Source: Salinicola avicenniae (GTDB taxonomy: Bacteria > Pseudomonadota > Gammaproteobacteria > Pseudomonadales > Halomonadaceae). From it: 64,000 bases of DNA. How positions within the stretch are numbered: the stretch's first letter is position 1; every line of letters starts with the position of its first letter. Made by a program: the position numbers and the translations under genes. The stretch spans positions 372,001 through 436,000 of the forward strand of contig NZ_JAKQZC010000005.1 in NCBI RefSeq assembly GCF_023736115.1. The letters are read 5' to 3'. The notes beneath the pieces were generated by a model. That model was not told the DNA's origin and made no database searches. It saw only the letters and a list, made by a program, of their open reading frames with translations. Below are positions 1 to 8,465 of the stretch, one piece after another.

Positions 1-473
1 ACGTCAACGAAGACGGTTTCGACAACAATCCGCATCTCGATACCGTGCGCGCGATCGCTGCGGAAGAGAACGCCGTCGTGGTGCCAGTCTGCAACAAGCT
101 CGAGGCGGAAATCGCCGAGCTCGAGGACGAAGAGCGCACCATGTTCCTCGAGGAGATGGGCATGGAAGAGCCCGGGCTCGACCGCGTCATTCGCGCCGGT
201 TTCGGTCTGCTCGGCCTGCAGACCTATTTCACCGCCGGGGTGAAGGAAGTCCGTGCCTGGACGGTGAAGATTGGCGCCACCGCACCGGAAGCCGCTGGCG
301 TCATCCATACCGATTTCGAGAAAGGCTTCATTCGCGCTGAAGTGGTCAGCTATGACGACTTTGTCACGCTGGGCGGCGAGAGCGGCGCCAAGGAAGCGGG
401 CAAGTGGCGCCTCGAGGGCAAGACCTACATCGTGCAGGATGGCGACGTGATGCACTTCCGTTTCAATGTCTAA
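1..473 (+). CDS. ychF: Redox-responsive ATPase YchF, C-terminal part (5' end outside window)
   Basis: The reading frame is open from base 3 to the stop at 471-473, so only the C-terminal ~156 residues are present. The visible part holds the end of the helical region and the TGS domain. Recognisable YchF segments are [11 protein letters not shown] near the left edge, [14 protein letters not shown] in the middle and the closing [13 protein letters not shown]. YchF (OLA1 family) is a ribosome-associated P-loop ATPase linked to translation and stress control; its nucleotide-binding domain lies upstream of the window. The ATG/GTG codons inside the window are internal, not starts. The gene is followed by a tRNA gene on the same strand. 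The identification is secure. Confidence 0.95.
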   Translation, partial: VNEDGFDNNPHLDTVRAIAAEENAVVVPVCNKLEAEIAELEDEERTMFLEEMGMEEPGLDRVIRAGFGLLGLQTYFTAGVKEVRAWTVKIGATAPEAAGVIHTDFEKGFIRAEVVSYDDFVTLGGESGAKEAGKWRLEGKTYIVQDGDVMHFRFNV

Positions 474-503
474 TGCCCGCCCGCGCTTTTTTGATAAAAA
501 GCG

Positions 504-531
504 TTGACGTTTCATCGGCTTATGGTATTAT
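504..531 (+). promoter_or_regulatory. Sigma-70 promoter for the tRNA-Met gene
   Basis: TTGACG at 504-509 and TATTAT at 526-531 are separated by 16 bases. Both boxes are close to consensus. A GC-rich discriminator (cgccccc) follows, as is common for stringently controlled stable-RNA promoters. The tRNA begins 36 bases downstream. Confidence 0.6.
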
Positions 532-567
532 TCGCCCCCGTCGACAAACGCTACGGCGAACGACGAA

Positions 568-644
568 GGCTACGTAGCTCAGCTGGTTAGAGCACATCAC
601 TCATAATGATGGGGTCCCCTGTTCGAATCAGGGCGTAGCCACCA
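568..644 (+). tRNA. tRNA-Met (anticodon CAT), elongator type
   Basis: The 77 bases fold as a complete cloverleaf: a 7-bp acceptor stem (GGCTACG/CGTAGCC), D arm, anticodon arm CATCA-CTCATAA-TGATG with anticodon CAT, variable loop GGGTC, T arm with TTCGAAT, discriminator A and an encoded CCA at 642-644. The 5' two thirds closely match E. coli metT/metU elongator tRNA-Met. An initiator tRNA would have a mismatched first acceptor pair and three G-C pairs in the anticodon stem, which are absent. tRNA-Ile(k2CAU) is the other CAT type but resembles this sequence less. Confidence 0.96.
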
Positions 645-651
645 GATACGC

Positions 652-686
652 AAAAGCCCACCGAATTCGCTTCGGTGGGCTTTTTC
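652..686 (+). terminator. Rho-independent terminator after tRNA-Met, probably bidirectional
   Basis: A perfect 10-bp stem (656-665 with 671-680) closes a TTCGC loop and is followed by five T residues at 681-685. Four A residues at 652-655 give the minus strand its own T run, so the same hairpin can also stop transcripts of the D-amino-acid operon that ends at 780. Confidence 0.88.
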
Positions 687-779
687 TTTGCCTGCGGTTA
701 CCGCACGATAGCTGCCGCCCGATACACCACGCTACCTATCCAAGACGCGTTGGTGCAGGCGGCAGCGACCCGGGCGAAC

Positions 780-1643
780 TTAAACCGCGCGGCGGCGGCT
801 CTCCTCGATGTAGGCGGCTCGCAGCCGCAACGCGACCTCTCCCGGGACACCATCACCAATCGGCACACCGTCCACGGCAATCACCGGCGTCACAAAAGAT
901 GTGGCCGAGGTCACGAAGCATTCCCTGGCCTGCTTCGCCTCTTCCACGCTGAACGCGCGCTCCTCGATATCCAGAGAGAGCGCCTCAGCGATTGCCATCA
1001 CGGCAGCCCGCGTAATGCCAGGCAAGATGGCGCTGGAGAGCTCGCGCGTCACCAGCACCCCCTCCCACGTCAGCATCCAGGCGTTGTTGGAGGCCCCTTC
1101 CGTCACCTTGCCGGCCTCGACCATCCAGGCGTCGTCTGCCCCTGCCGCCTTCGCCGCCATCTTCGCCATGGAGGGATAAAGCAGCTGCACGGTCTTGATA
1201 TCACGTCGGGCCCACCGCCAATCGGGTTGCGTGGCGACACGAATGCCTTCACGGCCCGAGCGGCTTTCCAGTAGAGGCTTGGCCTGCGTGAAGAGGACGA
1301 GCGTTGGCGTGAGATCCGCCGAGGGAAAATCGAAGTCTCGATCTCCCGGGTTGCCGCGTGTCAGCTGCAGGTAGACCAGCCCCTCGGCCAAGTCATTGCG
1401 ACGTACCAGCTCGCGATGAATCTCGAGCAACGCCTCGTCTGCCCAAGGCAGGGGCAGCTCGAGCTCGGCCGCCGAACGACGCAGACGCCGCATATGCCCC
1501 TCGAAATCGACCAGCTTGCCACCGAGCACCGAGCAGACTTCGTAGACCCCATCGGCGAACAGGAAGCCGCGATCGAAGATGGAGACCTTCGCGTCCTGCT
1601 CCGCCACATAGTTGTTATCGATATAGACCGTGCGTTGTGTCAT
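780..1643 (-). CDS. dat: D-amino-acid aminotransferase (class IV, PLP-dependent)
   Basis: This 287-residue class IV aminotransferase has the length of D-alanine aminotransferases (about 280). The N-terminal segment IFDRGFLFADGVYEV, the PLP lysine K150 in RRDIKTVQLL and the cofactor glutamate E182 in VTEGASNNAW are all present. The usual GSSSN after the glutamate reads GASNN here. The enzyme would move amino groups between D-Ala, D-Glu or similar and 2-oxo acids in the cytoplasm. It is the last gene of the minus-strand D-amino-acid island, 147 bases downstream of dgcA, which supports a D-specific role over branched-chain aminotransferase or aminodeoxychorismate lyase. The ATG has an AGAGAA ribosome site. 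Confidence 0.88.
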   Translation of the reverse strand: MTQRTVYIDNNYVAEQDAKVSIFDRGFLFADGVYEVCSVLGGKLVDFEGHMRRLRRSAAELELPLPWADEALLEIHRELVRRNDLAEGLVYLQLTRGNPGDRDFDFPSADLTPTLVLFTQAKPLLESRSGREGIRVATQPDWRWARRDIKTVQLLYPSMAKMAAKAAGADDAWMVEAGKVTEGASNNAWMLTWEGVLVTRELSSAILPGITRAAVMAIAEALSLDIEERAFSVEEAKQARECFVTSATSFVTPVIAVDGVPIGDGVPGEVALRLRAAYIEESRRRAV

Positions 1644-1790
1644 TTCTCTACCGTCTCTGGTTATCGGTTGCCACTTCCGATCCGGGGGCGCTGTCGGCGC
1701 TCAGGCCCCCTGCGCCAAGGTTGGTGACAGTGTCAGTCGCAAGCCCCAGTCACCATCGCGACGAGGTCGCCACGGGATCGGTAATCGACT

Positions 1791-2771
1791 TCAGCCCCAA
1801 AGCGCCGCCGACGCTGGATGTATCCCCTCGCTGTCGAAACGCATGCCAGGATCACGGTCCTGCGCCAGCAGCAAAGGGCCGTCCAGATCGACGATCGCCG
1901 CCCCCTGTGCCACCAGCAGCGCCGGCGCCATCGACAGCGAGGAGCCGACCATGCAGCCGACCATGATATCGAATCCCTGCGCCAGCGCCGCCTGTTTCAG
2001 CGCCAGCGCTTCCGTCAAACCGCCGGTCTTGTCCAGCTTGATATTGATCATGTCGTAACGGCCGACGAGCTTCGCTAGCGACTCGCGATCGTGGCATGCC
2101 TCATCGGCACAGACCGGCAGCGGACGCGCGATCTCGGCCAGCGGCGCGTCGGCATCCGTTGGCAGCGGCTGTTCGACCATGCTGATACCGAGCTCGACCA
2201 GCACAGGCGCCAGACGCTGATAGGCTTGGGCATCCCAGCCCTCGTTGGCGTCGACAATGATGCGTGCCGCCGGCGCCCCCTCACGCACGGCTTGCAGGCG
2301 CTCGATATCGCCCTCCCCGCCCAGCTTGAGCTTCAGCAGCGGCTTGTCGGCATGTCGCTTCGCTTTCTCACGCATGATGTCCGGCGTGTCGAGCGACAAC
2401 GTGAAGGCCGTAACTTCCGGCTGCGGCGCATCGAGCCCGGCCAGCGCCCACACCGGCTTGCCGGCCACCTTGGCCTCGAGATCCCAGAAGGCGCAGTCCA
2501 GCGCGTTGCGCGCGGCGCCGGCCGGCAACCGCGACTGTAGCCCCGCGCGATCCAAGCCCTGGGCGAGATCATCGCCCACCGATTCGATCTGCGCGATCAC
2601 GCTTTCGACAGACTCGCCATAGTGCGCATAAGGCACACACTCGCCGCGACCGACATGCAAACCATCGGAGAGTGTCACGACTACCACGCGAGCATCGGTG
2701 CGCGACCCCCGCGAGATAGTGAACACTTCCGCCAGGGGAAATACCTGCTCTTCTACCGTCAGCTTCAACAT
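1791..2771 (-). CDS. dgcA: N-acetyl-D-glutamate racemase DgcA / dipeptide-epimerase-like enolase-superfamily enzyme
   Basis: The 326-residue protein has the capping domain and barrel of the muconate-lactonizing subgroup of the enolase superfamily. Visible active-site parts are the KxK acid/base motif (K147, K149), metal ligands D174 (VDAN), E200 (VEQP) and D223 (CADEA), and the second lysine region NIKLDKTGG near residues 243-251. By fold alone it would be called L-Ala-D/L-Glu epimerase. The partner DgcN overlaps it by 7 bases, with the dgcN TGA inside its start, so the two are translationally coupled. In marine Proteobacteria this pair makes N-acetyl-L-glutamate from D-glutamate. A muropeptide epimerase role cannot be excluded from sequence. 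Confidence 0.85.
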   Translation of the reverse strand: MLKLTVEEQVFPLAEVFTISRGSRTDARVVVVTLSDGLHVGRGECVPYAHYGESVESVIAQIESVGDDLAQGLDRAGLQSRLPAGAARNALDCAFWDLEAKVAGKPVWALAGLDAPQPEVTAFTLSLDTPDIMREKAKRHADKPLLKLKLGGEGDIERLQAVREGAPAARIIVDANEGWDAQAYQRLAPVLVELGISMVEQPLPTDADAPLAEIARPLPVCADEACHDRESLAKLVGRYDMINIKLDKTGGLTEALALKQAALAQGFDIMVGCMVGSSLSMAPALLVAQGAAIVDLDGPLLLAQDRDPGMRFDSEGIHPASAALWG

Positions 2772-3766
2772 GCCAATACCGCCTCGGCGAGACGCTTGGC
2801 ACCCTGACGATAAGGATCGACGCAGGGCAGCCCCAAACGTTCCTCCAGTGCCTCCAGATATGCATCGGCTTCATCCGCCGCCATGCCGGAGGTGTTGACC
2901 GACACACCGACCACCTGGCAGTCAGGATTGACCACTCGAGCCAAAGGCAATGCGGTGTCGCGAAGCTGCTCCAGCGTCGGCAGCTGATAGTGCGGCAACC
3001 CGCGCATGTGCGTGCGCGTCGGCTCATGGCACAGGATCAGCGCATCGGGCTGGCCGCCATGAATCAGCGCCATGGTGACGCCGGAATACGAAGGATGGAA
3101 CAGGCTGCCCTGTCCTTCGATGATATCCCAGTGATCATCGTCGTTGTCCGGGGTCAGCCACTCGATCGAGCCAGCCATGAAGTCGGCGATGACCGCATCC
3201 AGCGGCACGCCCTGACCGGTGATCAGGATGCCGGTCTGGCCGGTGGCCCGGAAGCTGGACTTGGCGCCGGCATCCCGCAGGGCGATATCGAGCGCCAGCG
3301 CGGTGTACATCTTGCCGATGGAGCAATCCGTACCGACCGCCAGACAGCGCTTGCCGCGGCGCTTCTTGCCATCGCCAATGGGGTACTGAACCTGAGGCAC
3401 GCGCACGTCAATCAGTTGCCCGCCGTATTGTTCGGCCGCCTCGACCAGCTCGGGCTCATCACGTAGCAAGTTGTGCAGGCCGGAGGCGATATCCATACCG
3501 GCCGCCAGCGCCTCCTTCAGTACCGCGATCCAGCTACGAGAAATCACCCCACCGCGGTTGGCCGCGCCGATCACCAGCGTCTTGGCACCCTGCTCGACCG
3601 CCTGCTGGATATCGAGATCCGGAATGTTCATGTCCGCCTGGCAGCCGGGCAAACGGTACTGCCCCAGCGCATACTCGGGACGCCAGTCGCGGATACCCTG
3701 TGCGACCTTGGCGGACAACGGATCGGGGACATCCCCGAGAAACAGAAGATAAGGCGTCTTGAGCAT
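2765..3766 (-). CDS. dgcN: D-glutamate N-acetyltransferase DgcN (DUF1611 family)
   Basis: The 333-residue DUF1611-type protein has a Rossmann-like N-terminal half (LVIGAANRGG) and a C-terminal P-loop domain with GTDCSIGKMYTALAL and ILCHEPTR. The frame is open 35 codons further upstream. The start at 3766 is preferred because AGGAAAA lies just before it and MLKTPYLLFLGD matches the family N-terminus. In the characterised pathway DgcN acetylates D-glutamate, and DgcA, encoded by the overlapping next gene, then racemises the product. The gene follows the TRAP large subunit by 123 bases and is probably in the same transcript. The old label 'NAD-dependent epimerase' for this family is not supported by motifs here. 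Confidence 0.86.
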   Translation of the reverse strand: MLKTPYLLFLGDVPDPLSAKVAQGIRDWRPEYALGQYRLPGCQADMNIPDLDIQQAVEQGAKTLVIGAANRGGVISRSWIAVLKEALAAGMDIASGLHNLLRDEPELVEAAEQYGGQLIDVRVPQVQYPIGDGKKRRGKRCLAVGTDCSIGKMYTALALDIALRDAGAKSSFRATGQTGILITGQGVPLDAVIADFMAGSIEWLTPDNDDDHWDIIEGQGSLFHPSYSGVTMALIHGGQPDALILCHEPTRTHMRGLPHYQLPTLEQLRDTALPLARVVNPDCQVVGVSVNTSGMAADEADAYLEALEERLGLPCVDPYRQGAKRLAEAVLAC

Positions 3767-3889
3767 GTATGCTTTTCCTAGTGAATGAAAACCGAATTCA
3801 TCAGTAACAGGTTGCACGCCCGCCCATAACGGGGCGCACTTTACGTCACAACGGCAGAGGCCTGCCCACATCGAGACGTCTTGGCGTCA

Positions 3890-5206
3890 TCACATCATGC
3901 TTTGCGGCAACCATAGCGAGATAGCGGGAAAGGCCAACAACAACGCAAGGATGATCAGATCGCATGCCACGAACGGCCACACCCCGGCGAAGACCTCGCT
4001 GATGCGCACGTCCTTCCCTGCTGCGCCAGCCAGCGCAAAGGCATTCAACCCTACCGGTGGCGTTACACCCGCGATCTCGCACATCTTCATGGCGATGATG
4101 CAAAACCAGATCGGCTCGTAGCCCAACTCGACAACGATAGGAAAGACGATCGGCAGCGTCAGTGCAAACGCGGCCGCCGGCACGACAACCATCCCCATCA
4201 CGAACCAGATCAATAGAATCAGTCCTAGCACCATCCAGGAAGGCACATCCCAGGATGTCATGAAACCGGTGATCTCGAAGGGAATGCGTGTCAGGCCGAG
4301 AAACCGGCTGAAGAACAGCGCCGCCACGATGATGAAGAAAAGCGTCGTGGTAATGCCGGCCGATTCGCGCAGTGCTGCGCGCAATTTGTCGAGCGATCGT
4401 AGCGGACCACTGATGACCCCCAGAACCAGCGCGCCCAGCGCACCGACAGCCCCTGCCTCCGTCGCGGTAAATAGACCTCCGTACAGGCCGCCGATGACCA
4501 CCCCGCCCAGCAGCAGGATCTGCCAAAGGTCTGCCAACCCGCGCACGCGGTCACGAAGCAAGACACGTTGCTCCTCCTCCAGAGTCGGCGCCAGTTCGGG
4601 ATTGCGCCACGCTCTCCAGACGATCGACACTGCGTATACCACTGCGGTGAGCACGCCGGGCACGATTCCCGCAATGAATAACTGCCCGACCGGCACGCCG
4701 GTGAAGATCGAGAACAGAATGAACATGCCGCTGGGCGGAATCATGGCGGCGAAGGAACCGGCGCAGGCGATACTGCCCAACGCGAAGCGTTTCTCATACT
4801 GGTAGCGACGCATCTCCGGGTAGGCAATGCGGCCAAATACGCTAGCGGTCGCCAGCGACGACCCGCAGACGGTCGAAAATGCCGCACTGCCGAATGCCGT
4901 GGCAACCGCCAGCGAACCGGGAATCCGCGCACTGACCCGATGTAGGCCCTTGTAGGCGAGCTCAGCAAAACCGCTGGCGGCCGCCAAGGCCCCCATCAGA
5001 ACAAAAAGCGGCAGAACCGTGAAGGTCGGCGAGGCAATCGCCGTATACATGGTGTCGCCGAGCAGCGAGATGGCGCTGGAGGGCGTCAACAGCATGGCGA
5101 TACCGATGAACGCGACCAGCAGGAAATTGATCGCGAGAGGCACACCCAGCACGAGCAGTGTCAGCAGCGCCGCGATACCGACGACGCCGATTAGCGTGAA
5201 ATCCAT
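3890..5206 (-). CDS. TRAP transporter large permease (DctM type)
   Basis: The 438-residue, very hydrophobic protein has about a dozen membrane segments. Hallmarks of the DctM/SiaM family are GLFTATEAGAVGA in the middle and TPPVGLNAF near residue 400. It forms the ion-coupled channel of a tripartite ATP-independent periplasmic transporter in the inner membrane, with the small subunit encoded 30 bases upstream and the binding protein before that. Substrate cannot be read from the permease. The surrounding D-amino-acid enzymes suggest D-glutamate or an N-substituted D-amino acid. Confidence 0.93.
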   Translation of the reverse strand: MDFTLIGVVGIAALLTLLVLGVPLAINFLLVAFIGIAMLLTPSSAISLLGDTMYTAIASPTFTVLPLFVLMGALAAASGFAELAYKGLHRVSARIPGSLAVATAFGSAAFSTVCGSSLATASVFGRIAYPEMRRYQYEKRFALGSIACAGSFAAMIPPSGMFILFSIFTGVPVGQLFIAGIVPGVLTAVVYAVSIVWRAWRNPELAPTLEEEQRVLLRDRVRGLADLWQILLLGGVVIGGLYGGLFTATEAGAVGALGALVLGVISGPLRSLDKLRAALRESAGITTTLFFIIVAALFFSRFLGLTRIPFEITGFMTSWDVPSWMVLGLILLIWFVMGMVVVPAAAFALTLPIVFPIVVELGYEPIWFCIIAMKMCEIAGVTPPVGLNAFALAGAAGKDVRISEVFAGVWPFVACDLIILALLLAFPAISLWLPQSMM

Positions 5207-5236
5207 GAGGGAATCCGTTCAGAGTGGAACCAATAA

Positions 5237-5734
5237 TCAACGGCGACGCAGGCTGATCAGACGTCGACAGAGCTGAAGCGCGTAGAGAGCCAAGGCAGCG
5301 AACATCACGAATTTGACCGGGTAGACCTGGATCGGGCGTGGACCGGCGATGGCCTGACGACTCTCCAGCGCACCCACGGCGTTATGCCAGACCGCCCAGG
5401 CCACGATGAGCACCGTGAGGAGCGAGACGAGCGTGATGAATCCCTCCAGCAGACGACGCGGCAAACCCGAGAGGCGATCCGTCAGAAACTCGACCCGAAT
5501 GTGCGCCTCTCGCTCTGCGGCGTGAGAGAGGCCGAGATACACGATCGCAATCATGGTGAACATGGCCAGCTCGGAGACGCCGTAAAGCGGTCGGGAGAAG
5601 CCACGGGCGACCAGATCGACCACCATGAACAGTACGACCACAAGCAACAGCCAGCCGCAAAGCTCTGCCAGACATCGATTGAGCTGCGTCAACAGGCGCG
5701 GCTTGCGCGCCTGGGACGGGGACGACTCGCTCAT
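5237..5734 (-). CDS. TRAP transporter small permease (DctQ type)
   Basis: The 165-residue protein has four membrane segments (about residues 15-37, 48-66, 90-112 and 135-155). It has the DctQ layout, with EREAHIRVEFLTDRL in the loop between helices 2 and 3 and RPIQVYPVKF before the last helix. It pairs with the large permease encoded 30 bases downstream. Its ATG overlaps the stop of the binding-protein gene by four bases (ATGA), so P, Q and M are translated as a coupled set. Confidence 0.9.
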   Translation of the reverse strand: MSESSPSQARKPRLLTQLNRCLAELCGWLLLVVVLFMVVDLVARGFSRPLYGVSELAMFTMIAIVYLGLSHAAEREAHIRVEFLTDRLSGLPRRLLEGFITLVSLLTVLIVAWAVWHNAVGALESRQAIAGPRPIQVYPVKFVMFAALALYALQLCRRLISLRRR

Positions 5735-6828
5735 GACCCGCTTGCTTCTGAATTCACTTCAGAAGAGGCATCGATGATCGTCTGCATCTGCTCGATGATG
5801 TCTCCAGGATGATCGGCGCCAGCCTCCTCGGCACTCTCGATCCAGATGCGACGGTTATCGTCGACGGCCGGCAGAGAGGCAAAACGTTCGATATCTTCCT
5901 CGGAGGCGGCGGTAACGGTATAACCCGCGTCCTGCTGCTGCGTGGAGATGCGGTCGAATTCATTGGCGTAGTAGTCGCCGAACGTCTGCTCAGCCTTGGC
6001 GGCAGCTTCCTGAAACCAGGCTTTTTCCTGCTCCGAGAGCGACGCCCACTTCTGCTGATTGAGCGTGATGACCATCGGGGAAGCGACCCACAGACGCTGA
6101 GTCGTCAGAATGTTGGGCGCCACCTCGTCCATGCCGGTTCGGCTCAGGCTATCGTAGTTGGTGAACACGCCATCGATGGCACCGGACTGCAGCGACTGAT
6201 AAGTGTCACTCCACGGCACGGAAACCGGCGTGGCGCCCAGGCCACCAAGCAAGTTCAGCACCCACTGACTGGAAGCACGAATCCGCAGCCCTTCGAAATC
6301 CTCGAATGACGTGACAGGCTCATTGAAGACCCCTGCATAGGGTAAGTACGGGTAGAGATAGACAATCTTCTGCCCCTGGCGAGAGAACTCTTCACGCAGC
6401 GCCGGCACCTGATCGTAGATATCATGGTAGGCCTGCATCTTGCCGGCATAGCTCCCCGGCCCCTCCGGGAACAGCTGGAAGGCGCCATTCAGCAACAGCT
6501 GGTTGGGGTAGTAGTTCAGGTTGATGAACCCCATGTCGGCGACGCCGTTCTTGACACCGCCCAACGTCTCGTCACCTTTCAGGACGGAGGCGCCCCAGTA
6601 GGGAACGACCTTGAGCTCGCCGCCGGAGACCGAGGCCAGCGCATCGATAAAGCCCTGCTCCGCCTCGCCACGCAGGCCAGTAGGCGAAGTGTTGGTCGCG
6701 TAGGTTAGCGTCTGCGCGGCGTGAACCTCGCCGGACAGGAGCGTCGTCCCGGCCGCGAACACGACGGCGGCCAAGCCCGAAGTCAAAAACGTGAACGGAC
6801 GGGTATCACGGAAAGTTGTCGTTGGCAT
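5731..6828 (-). CDS. TRAP transporter substrate-binding protein (DctP type)
   Basis: The 365-residue protein has an N-terminal signal peptide with a hydrophobic core at about residues 14-32 and a likely cut after VHA (AAQTLTYA follows). The body has the DctP family pattern: GRGE-like GLRGEAEQGF, EGLRIRASSQW around residue 185, and VPWSDTYQSLQSGAIDGVFTN near residues 205-225. The arginine in RIRAS normally clamps a substrate carboxylate, which fits an acidic amino acid or N-acyl amino acid. GAGGTAG precedes the ATG. It is the first gene of the P-Q-M set and lies 119 bases downstream of the D-aminoacylase gene. Confidence 0.92.
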   Translation of the reverse strand: MPTTTFRDTRPFTFLTSGLAAVVFAAGTTLLSGEVHAAQTLTYATNTSPTGLRGEAEQGFIDALASVSGGELKVVPYWGASVLKGDETLGGVKNGVADMGFINLNYYPNQLLLNGAFQLFPEGPGSYAGKMQAYHDIYDQVPALREEFSRQGQKIVYLYPYLPYAGVFNEPVTSFEDFEGLRIRASSQWVLNLLGGLGATPVSVPWSDTYQSLQSGAIDGVFTNYDSLSRTGMDEVAPNILTTQRLWVASPMVITLNQQKWASLSEQEKAWFQEAAAKAEQTFGDYYANEFDRISTQQQDAGYTVTAASEEDIERFASLPAVDDNRRIWIESAEEAGADHPGDIIEQMQTIIDASSEVNSEASGS

Positions 6829-6947
6829 TGTTCTACCTCAATTGTCGTTGTCATTAGGTCGAGAGGGACGAAAATGCCCCTCCCTCATGGTCAGCGAGCG
6901 TCGGGCTGGCGTCTTATACCTTTTTGTCGCCGCGCCATAACACGGCG

Positions 6948-8387
6948 TTAATCGATAACGCCCTCACGTTTCAGCAACCGCCCGCTACGCTGCTGGACTT
7001 CTCCCGCCGTCAGGGCAACGCGACCATTGACCATGACCCATTCGATGCCGATGGCCGGCGTCGCCGGCTCGACGAAGCTGGCGCCATCCAGCACGCTGTC
7101 GTAATCGAACAGGGTCAGATCGGCGAAGGCCCCCTCGCGGATGACACCCCGGTCGGTTAGCCCGAAGCGGGCCGCCGACATCGACGTCATCTTGCGAATG
7201 GCTTCCGGCAGTGCAAATAGCCCTTCGTCACGGCAGTAGTGGCCGATCACGCGCGGGAAGCTTCCCCATAACCGGGGATGCGGGTTGGGGTCGCTGGGCA
7301 ATCCGTCGGACCCGATCATCGTCAACGGATGCGCCAGAACACGGCGAACGTCGGCTTCGTCCATGTTGTGGTAGATCGCGCCGGCCGGCATCAGACGCCG
7401 CGCCGCCTCGGTCATGTCGACCTCCCACTCGGCGGCAATGTCCTTCAGCAGCTTGCGACCCATGTCAGGGTGTGGCTTGGACCAGGTGACAAGAATGTCG
7501 AACTGGTCCGATACGCGCCAGAGATCCAGCGTGGTGGAGCAGGCGGAGTACGGGTAGCAGTCGCAGTTACACGGCTGTCGGGCCGCCGCCTGCTCCAGCT
7601 TCTCGATGGCATGCTCGCTCTTGCCCCAGTTCTCGACATCGGCACACTTGAGATGCGAAATCACCAGCGGCACATTGCCATGCGCGGCGGTCTCGAACGC
7701 TTCATCCATCGCCTCGAACAGCGTCTCGCGTTCGTTACGCATGTGCGTGGTATAGATTCCCCCCTCTTCGCCGACGACCTTGACCAGCGCCTTGACCTCA
7801 TTGGCCGTCGCCTGACGTGCATTGGTGTAGGCCAGACCCGTGCTGAGCCCGATAGCCCCCGCGCGCAGCGCTTGGCGAAGCGACTCGCGCATGGTGTCGA
7901 TCTCCGCCTCCGTGGCAGGCCGATCAAAGCGGTTCATGGCCCCGGCACGCAGCGTGGTATGCCCGATCAGCGCCGCCACGTTGACGGCGGGTTGCGCCGT
8001 TTCGACAGCATCGGCGAAAGCCTCGAAGGTAGCGAAGAAGTCATCGCTCTCGCCCAACAGGTTCATCGGGTCGGGCACTTCGCCGGCAAGCTTGACCGGC
8101 GAAGCGCTGATACCGCAGTTGCCGACGATCACGGTGGTAATGCCCTGGGTGATCTTGGGCAGCATTGTCGGCTGATGAATCGAACTGTTGTCGTCGTGGG
8201 TGTGCACGTCGATAAAGCCGGGGGCCAGGTAGCGACCTTCCGCTTCGATCACCTGACGGCTCGAAGCCGTCGACAGCTCGCCAATGGCCACGATGCGGTC
8301 GTCGTATACGCCCACGTCCGTGATATAGGGCTCGGCGCCGGTCCCGTCGACGATGCTTGCACGACGAATAAGGATGTCGTAGGTCAT
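6948..8387 (-). CDS. N-acyl-D-amino-acid deacylase (D-aminoacylase)
   Basis: The 479-residue amidohydrolase-superfamily enzyme has the length of known D-aminoacylases. Metal-site features are H62 and H64 in IDVHTHDD, the cysteine C91 in VGNCGIS that bridges zinc in this family, the later histidine in VISHLKCAD and the aspartate in GSDGLPSDP. It would cut N-acyl-D-amino acids to a free D-amino acid and a carboxylate in the cytoplasm. AAGGA precedes the ATG. Directly upstream is another amidohydrolase gene (78 bases) and downstream is the TRAP uptake operon, so uptake, deacylation and catabolism of D-amino acids sit together. Isoaspartyl dipeptidase is a less likely alternative. Confidence 0.88.
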   Translation of the reverse strand: MTYDILIRRASIVDGTGAEPYITDVGVYDDRIVAIGELSTASSRQVIEAEGRYLAPGFIDVHTHDDNSSIHQPTMLPKITQGITTVIVGNCGISASPVKLAGEVPDPMNLLGESDDFFATFEAFADAVETAQPAVNVAALIGHTTLRAGAMNRFDRPATEAEIDTMRESLRQALRAGAIGLSTGLAYTNARQATANEVKALVKVVGEEGGIYTTHMRNERETLFEAMDEAFETAAHGNVPLVISHLKCADVENWGKSEHAIEKLEQAAARQPCNCDCYPYSACSTTLDLWRVSDQFDILVTWSKPHPDMGRKLLKDIAAEWEVDMTEAARRLMPAGAIYHNMDEADVRRVLAHPLTMIGSDGLPSDPNPHPRLWGSFPRVIGHYCRDEGLFALPEAIRKMTSMSAARFGLTDRGVIREGAFADLTLFDYDSVLDGASFVEPATPAIGIEWVMVNGRVALTAGEVQQRSGRLLKREGVID

Positions 8388-8465
8388 GATGCGTCCTTTG
8401 AAACGAATTCGATTCCGGTCATCACGCCGGAAGTCAGCGGAAAGGGACTGTCGCCAGCGCCGGGC

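Noticed and set aside
1791-3766. Muropeptide recycling (L-Ala-D-Glu epimerase) as function of the enolase-superfamily gene
   Set aside because: Overlap with the DUF1611 gene fits the DgcN-DgcA pair better, and no murein-peptide amidase or permease is nearby. Kept as an alternative only.
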